Source: Chondrosia reniformis
Lineage: Eukaryota > Porifera > Demospongiae > Chondrillida > Chondrillidae
Assembly: GCA_947172415.1 (NCBI GenBank)
Contig: OX359191.1
Span: forward strand, 3,348,001 to 3,412,000
Length of the DNA: 64,000 nt
Reading direction: 5' to 3'
Shown here: piece after piece, positions 61,073 through 64,000 of the stretch
How positions within the stretch are numbered: position 1 is the first letter of the stretch
Layout of the letters: every line of letters begins with the position of its first letter
Position numbers and translations under genes: made by a program
The notes under the pieces: generated by a model
Told to the model about the DNA's origin: nothing
The model's input: the letters and a program-made list of their open reading frames with translations, nothing else
The model's database searches: none

Positions 61073-64000
61073 TATGTACTAGTTATATGAACTAGTTCTA
61101 AGTACTAGTTGTATGTACTAGGTGTATGTAGTAGTTGTATGTTCTATTTGTTTCAACTAGTTCTATGTTCTAATTGTTTGTACTAGGTATGTACTAGTTA
61201 CTAGTTTCTAGTTGTAAGTACTAGTTGTAAGTACTAGTTGTATGTACTATGTGTATGTACCAGTTGTTGATTCTTGTACTATTTATACAATGTACTAGGT
61301 AGATTCTAGTTGTATATACTAGATACTTGTTACATGTACTAGTTGTATGAACTAGTTTTATGAACTAGTTGTGTGTACTGTTTATTTCTACTAGTTATAT
61401 GTACCAGTTATATGTACTCTATAGTTTTATGTACTAGTAGTATGTACTAGTTATATTTACTAGCTGTATGTACTATCCGTGTGTACTAATTGTATGCACT
61501 AGTTGTATGAACTAGTTGTATGTACTCAATACTATTTGTATGTAATTGTCGAATGTAGTAGTTATTTGTACTAGTTGAATGTATAAGGAGTGTGTAATTG
61601 TTGTATGTACTAGTTATATGTACTAGTTGTTTGTACTAGTTGTATGTTCTATTGCCTAATTGTATGTACTAGTTGTATGTACTAGATGTTTGAACTAGTT
61701 TTAAGTTCTAGTTCTAGTCATTTATACTAGGTACTCGGAATGAACTAGTTCTATGAACTACTTGTTTGTTTGTGTGAACTAGTTTTCTGCATTAGTTGTA
61801 TGTATTATATTTATGTACTAGTTATATGTCTATGTACTAGTCATATGTAATAGTTATATGTACTAGTTATATGTACTAGTTGCATATACTAGTTGTATGT
61901 ACTAGTAGTATATACTAGTTGTAGGTTCTAGTCCTAATTATACTAGGTACTAGGGAGGTACTAGTTGTATATACTAGACACTAGTTGTTTGTACTAGATA
62001 TATGTACTAGTTATATGTACTAGTTGTATGTACCAGTTTTGTGTAATTGTTGTATGTACTAGTTGTATGTACTACTTATATATACTCGTTACATTTGTAT
62101 ATACTGGGGGTATATACTAGTTGTTTGTACTAGTTATATATACTAGTTGTACGTACTATTTATATGTACTATATTTTTGTGTATGTACTAGGTATATATA
62201 CTACTTGTAGGTACTAGCTGTATCAGCTGGTTGTATGTACTAAATCTATGTACTACTTATATGTACTAGTTGCATGTACTAGTTGTATGTACTAGTAGCA
62301 TATACTAGTTGTAGGTTCTAGTCCTAATTATACTAGGTACTAGTGAGGAACTAGTTGTATATACTAGACACCAGTTGTATGTATTAGTTATATGTACTAG
62401 TTATATGTACTAGTTGTATGCACTAGTTGCATGTACTGTTTATATGTATAAGTTGTATATACTAGTTGTACGTACTATTTATATGTACTATATTTATGTG
62501 TAAGAACTAGGTATACGTACTACTTGTAGGTACTAGCTGTATTAGCTGGTTGTATGTACTAATTCTATGCACTAGTTATATGTACTAGTTGTATGCGCTA
62601 GCTGTATGTACTAGTTGTATGTACTATTTACATTTACTAGGTATTCGTGTAATGTACTAGTTATATGTAGTAGGTGTATGTATTAGTAATATGGCCTAGT
62701 TGTATGTGCTAGTTGCAAGCACTAGTTGTATGTACTAGTTGTATGTACAAGTTGCATGTACAAATTATACTTATTAGTTACTAATTTTATGAACTAGTTC
62801 TACCTACAAATTTTATTTACTACTTGTATGTTCTAGTTGTATGTACTAGTTGTATGTATATACCAGTTGTATGTACTAGTTAAATGTACTATTTTTTATA
62901 TATCCTAGTTGTATGTTCTAGGTTCTAGTTATATGTACTATGTGTATGTACTATTCATATATACTAGTTATCCGTTTATGTATTAGTTATGTGTAGCAGG
63001 TGTGTGAACTTGTGATACGTACCAGTTCAAAAGTACTAGTTGTATGTGCTAATTGCATGTACATGTTCGGTGTACTAGTTGTATGTTTATACAAGTTTTA
63101 TGTACTAGATACTAGTTGCATGTACTATTTGCATGTCCTAGTTGTACGCACTAGTTTTATGTTCTAGTTGTATTTACTATTTGTATGTACTAGTTATATG
63201 TGTGTGTACTAGTTCGATGTTCTAGTTGTATGCACTAGCTGTATGTACTAGTTGTATGAACTATTTATATTTTCTAGGTATATGTGTATGTACTCGTTAT
63301 ATGTAATAGGTGTATGTATTAGTTATATGACCCAGTTGTTTGTGCTAGTTGTATGTACGAATTGAATGTACTAGTTGTATGTTCAAGTATTATGTACTCT
63401 TTCTATGAATTAGTTGTATGTACTAGTTGTATGTACTTTTTGTAGGTTTATGTACTAGGTGTATGTACTATTTTTATATACTAGTTATATGTGTATGTAC
63501 TGGTTATATGTAGTAGTTGTATGTACCACTTGTTTGTACTAGTTTCCTGTACTTGTTGTATGTGCTAGCTGTATGTGCTAATTTGTAGGTTCTAGTACTA
63601 GTTATAGTAGGTATTAAGTAGGCATTAGTTGTATGTACTAGTTGTTAGTACTACGTTTACGTACTAGTTGAATGTACTAGTTGTATGTACTTGTTCTAGT
63701 TATATTTACTAGATGTGGGTACTGGTTGTATGTAGTGGTTGGATGTAGTAGTTGTATGTACTAATTGTTTGTACTAGTTTTATGTACTAGTTGTATGTAT
63801 ATACTAATTGTAAATACTAGCTATGTACTAGTTGTGTGTATATACTAGTTTGTTGTTTATGTAGTAGTTGTATATGCCAGTTTTATGTACTCGTACTGTG
63901 TACAAATTCTATGTACTAGTTATGTACAAGTTGTGTGTAGTAGTTATGTACCAGTTGTACGCACTAGTAGTATGTATATACTAGTTGTATGCAGTTGCTG
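61073..64000 (+). repeat. Satellite, right arm of palindrome 2
   Basis: ACTAGTTGTATGT satellite to the window end. The first 600 bp equal the right flank of copy 1 and the reverse complement of the left flank of copy 2. Near 62155-62190 it holds an uninterrupted version of the site occupied by foldback copy 2 at 48585, and near 63838-63930 an uninterrupted version of the site of the 91-bp inserts. Confidence 0.88.

Overview
This window is eukaryotic repeat DNA, almost certainly from an invertebrate animal (a sponge or cnidarian would fit, but the species cannot be told from sequence). There are no operons, ribosome binding sites or bacterial genes. About 85 percent is an AT-rich, degenerate minisatellite whose basic unit is about 13 bp, ACTAGTTGTATGT. 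It is organised into higher-order blocks of 0.5 to 2 kb and is broken by transposon insertions. No intact host gene was recognised.

Layout. 1-2026: non-satellite DNA with a candidate terminal-inverted-repeat element, a perfect 29-bp-arm hairpin, a possible hammerhead core and an insert with a conserved 3' end. 2027-42945: satellite that reads ACTAGTTGTATGT on the + strand except for two inverted blocks (about 10191-11834 and 35957-42945). It is interrupted by foldback elements (3269-4100, 36799-37550), two tiny 91-bp inserts with 8-bp target duplications, a 5'-truncated Penelope-like retroelement with a good hammerhead ribozyme (20860-21898), and two inserts sharing a 3' hairpin (about 29405 and 35505). 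42946-46364 and 57699-61072: two near-identical Tigger/pogo-type DNA transposons. Between them lie more satellite, a foldback element on each side (48585-49341, 54881-55645), a 984-bp non-satellite island with X-box-like sites (49723-50706), and another satellite strand switch near 51716. 61073-64000 is satellite again.

The most interesting system is the Tigger-like element. Each copy has TA target duplications, ends reading CAGTGGAACC, arms of about 1.15 kb in inverted orientation, and a single-copy core of 1,102 bp. The core carries the DDE catalytic domain of a CENP-B-like transposase. Each arm carries a HIRAN-domain gene, divergent by 80 bp from the transposase start. HIRAN domains in HLTF bind DNA 3' ends, so an element carrying a transposase and a DNA-end-binding protein is a plausible two-gene system. 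The palindrome does not stop at the TIRs: the satellite on the left of each element is the reverse complement of the satellite on the right, with the TA at the exact dyad. The transposase reading frame ends at the arm junction. I infer that one end of an ancestral element, with its flank, was duplicated in inverted orientation and that the whole palindrome was then copied. The core lies in opposite orientation in the two copies. All four transposase N-terminal copies share an in-frame stop, so these copies are probably not autonomous now.
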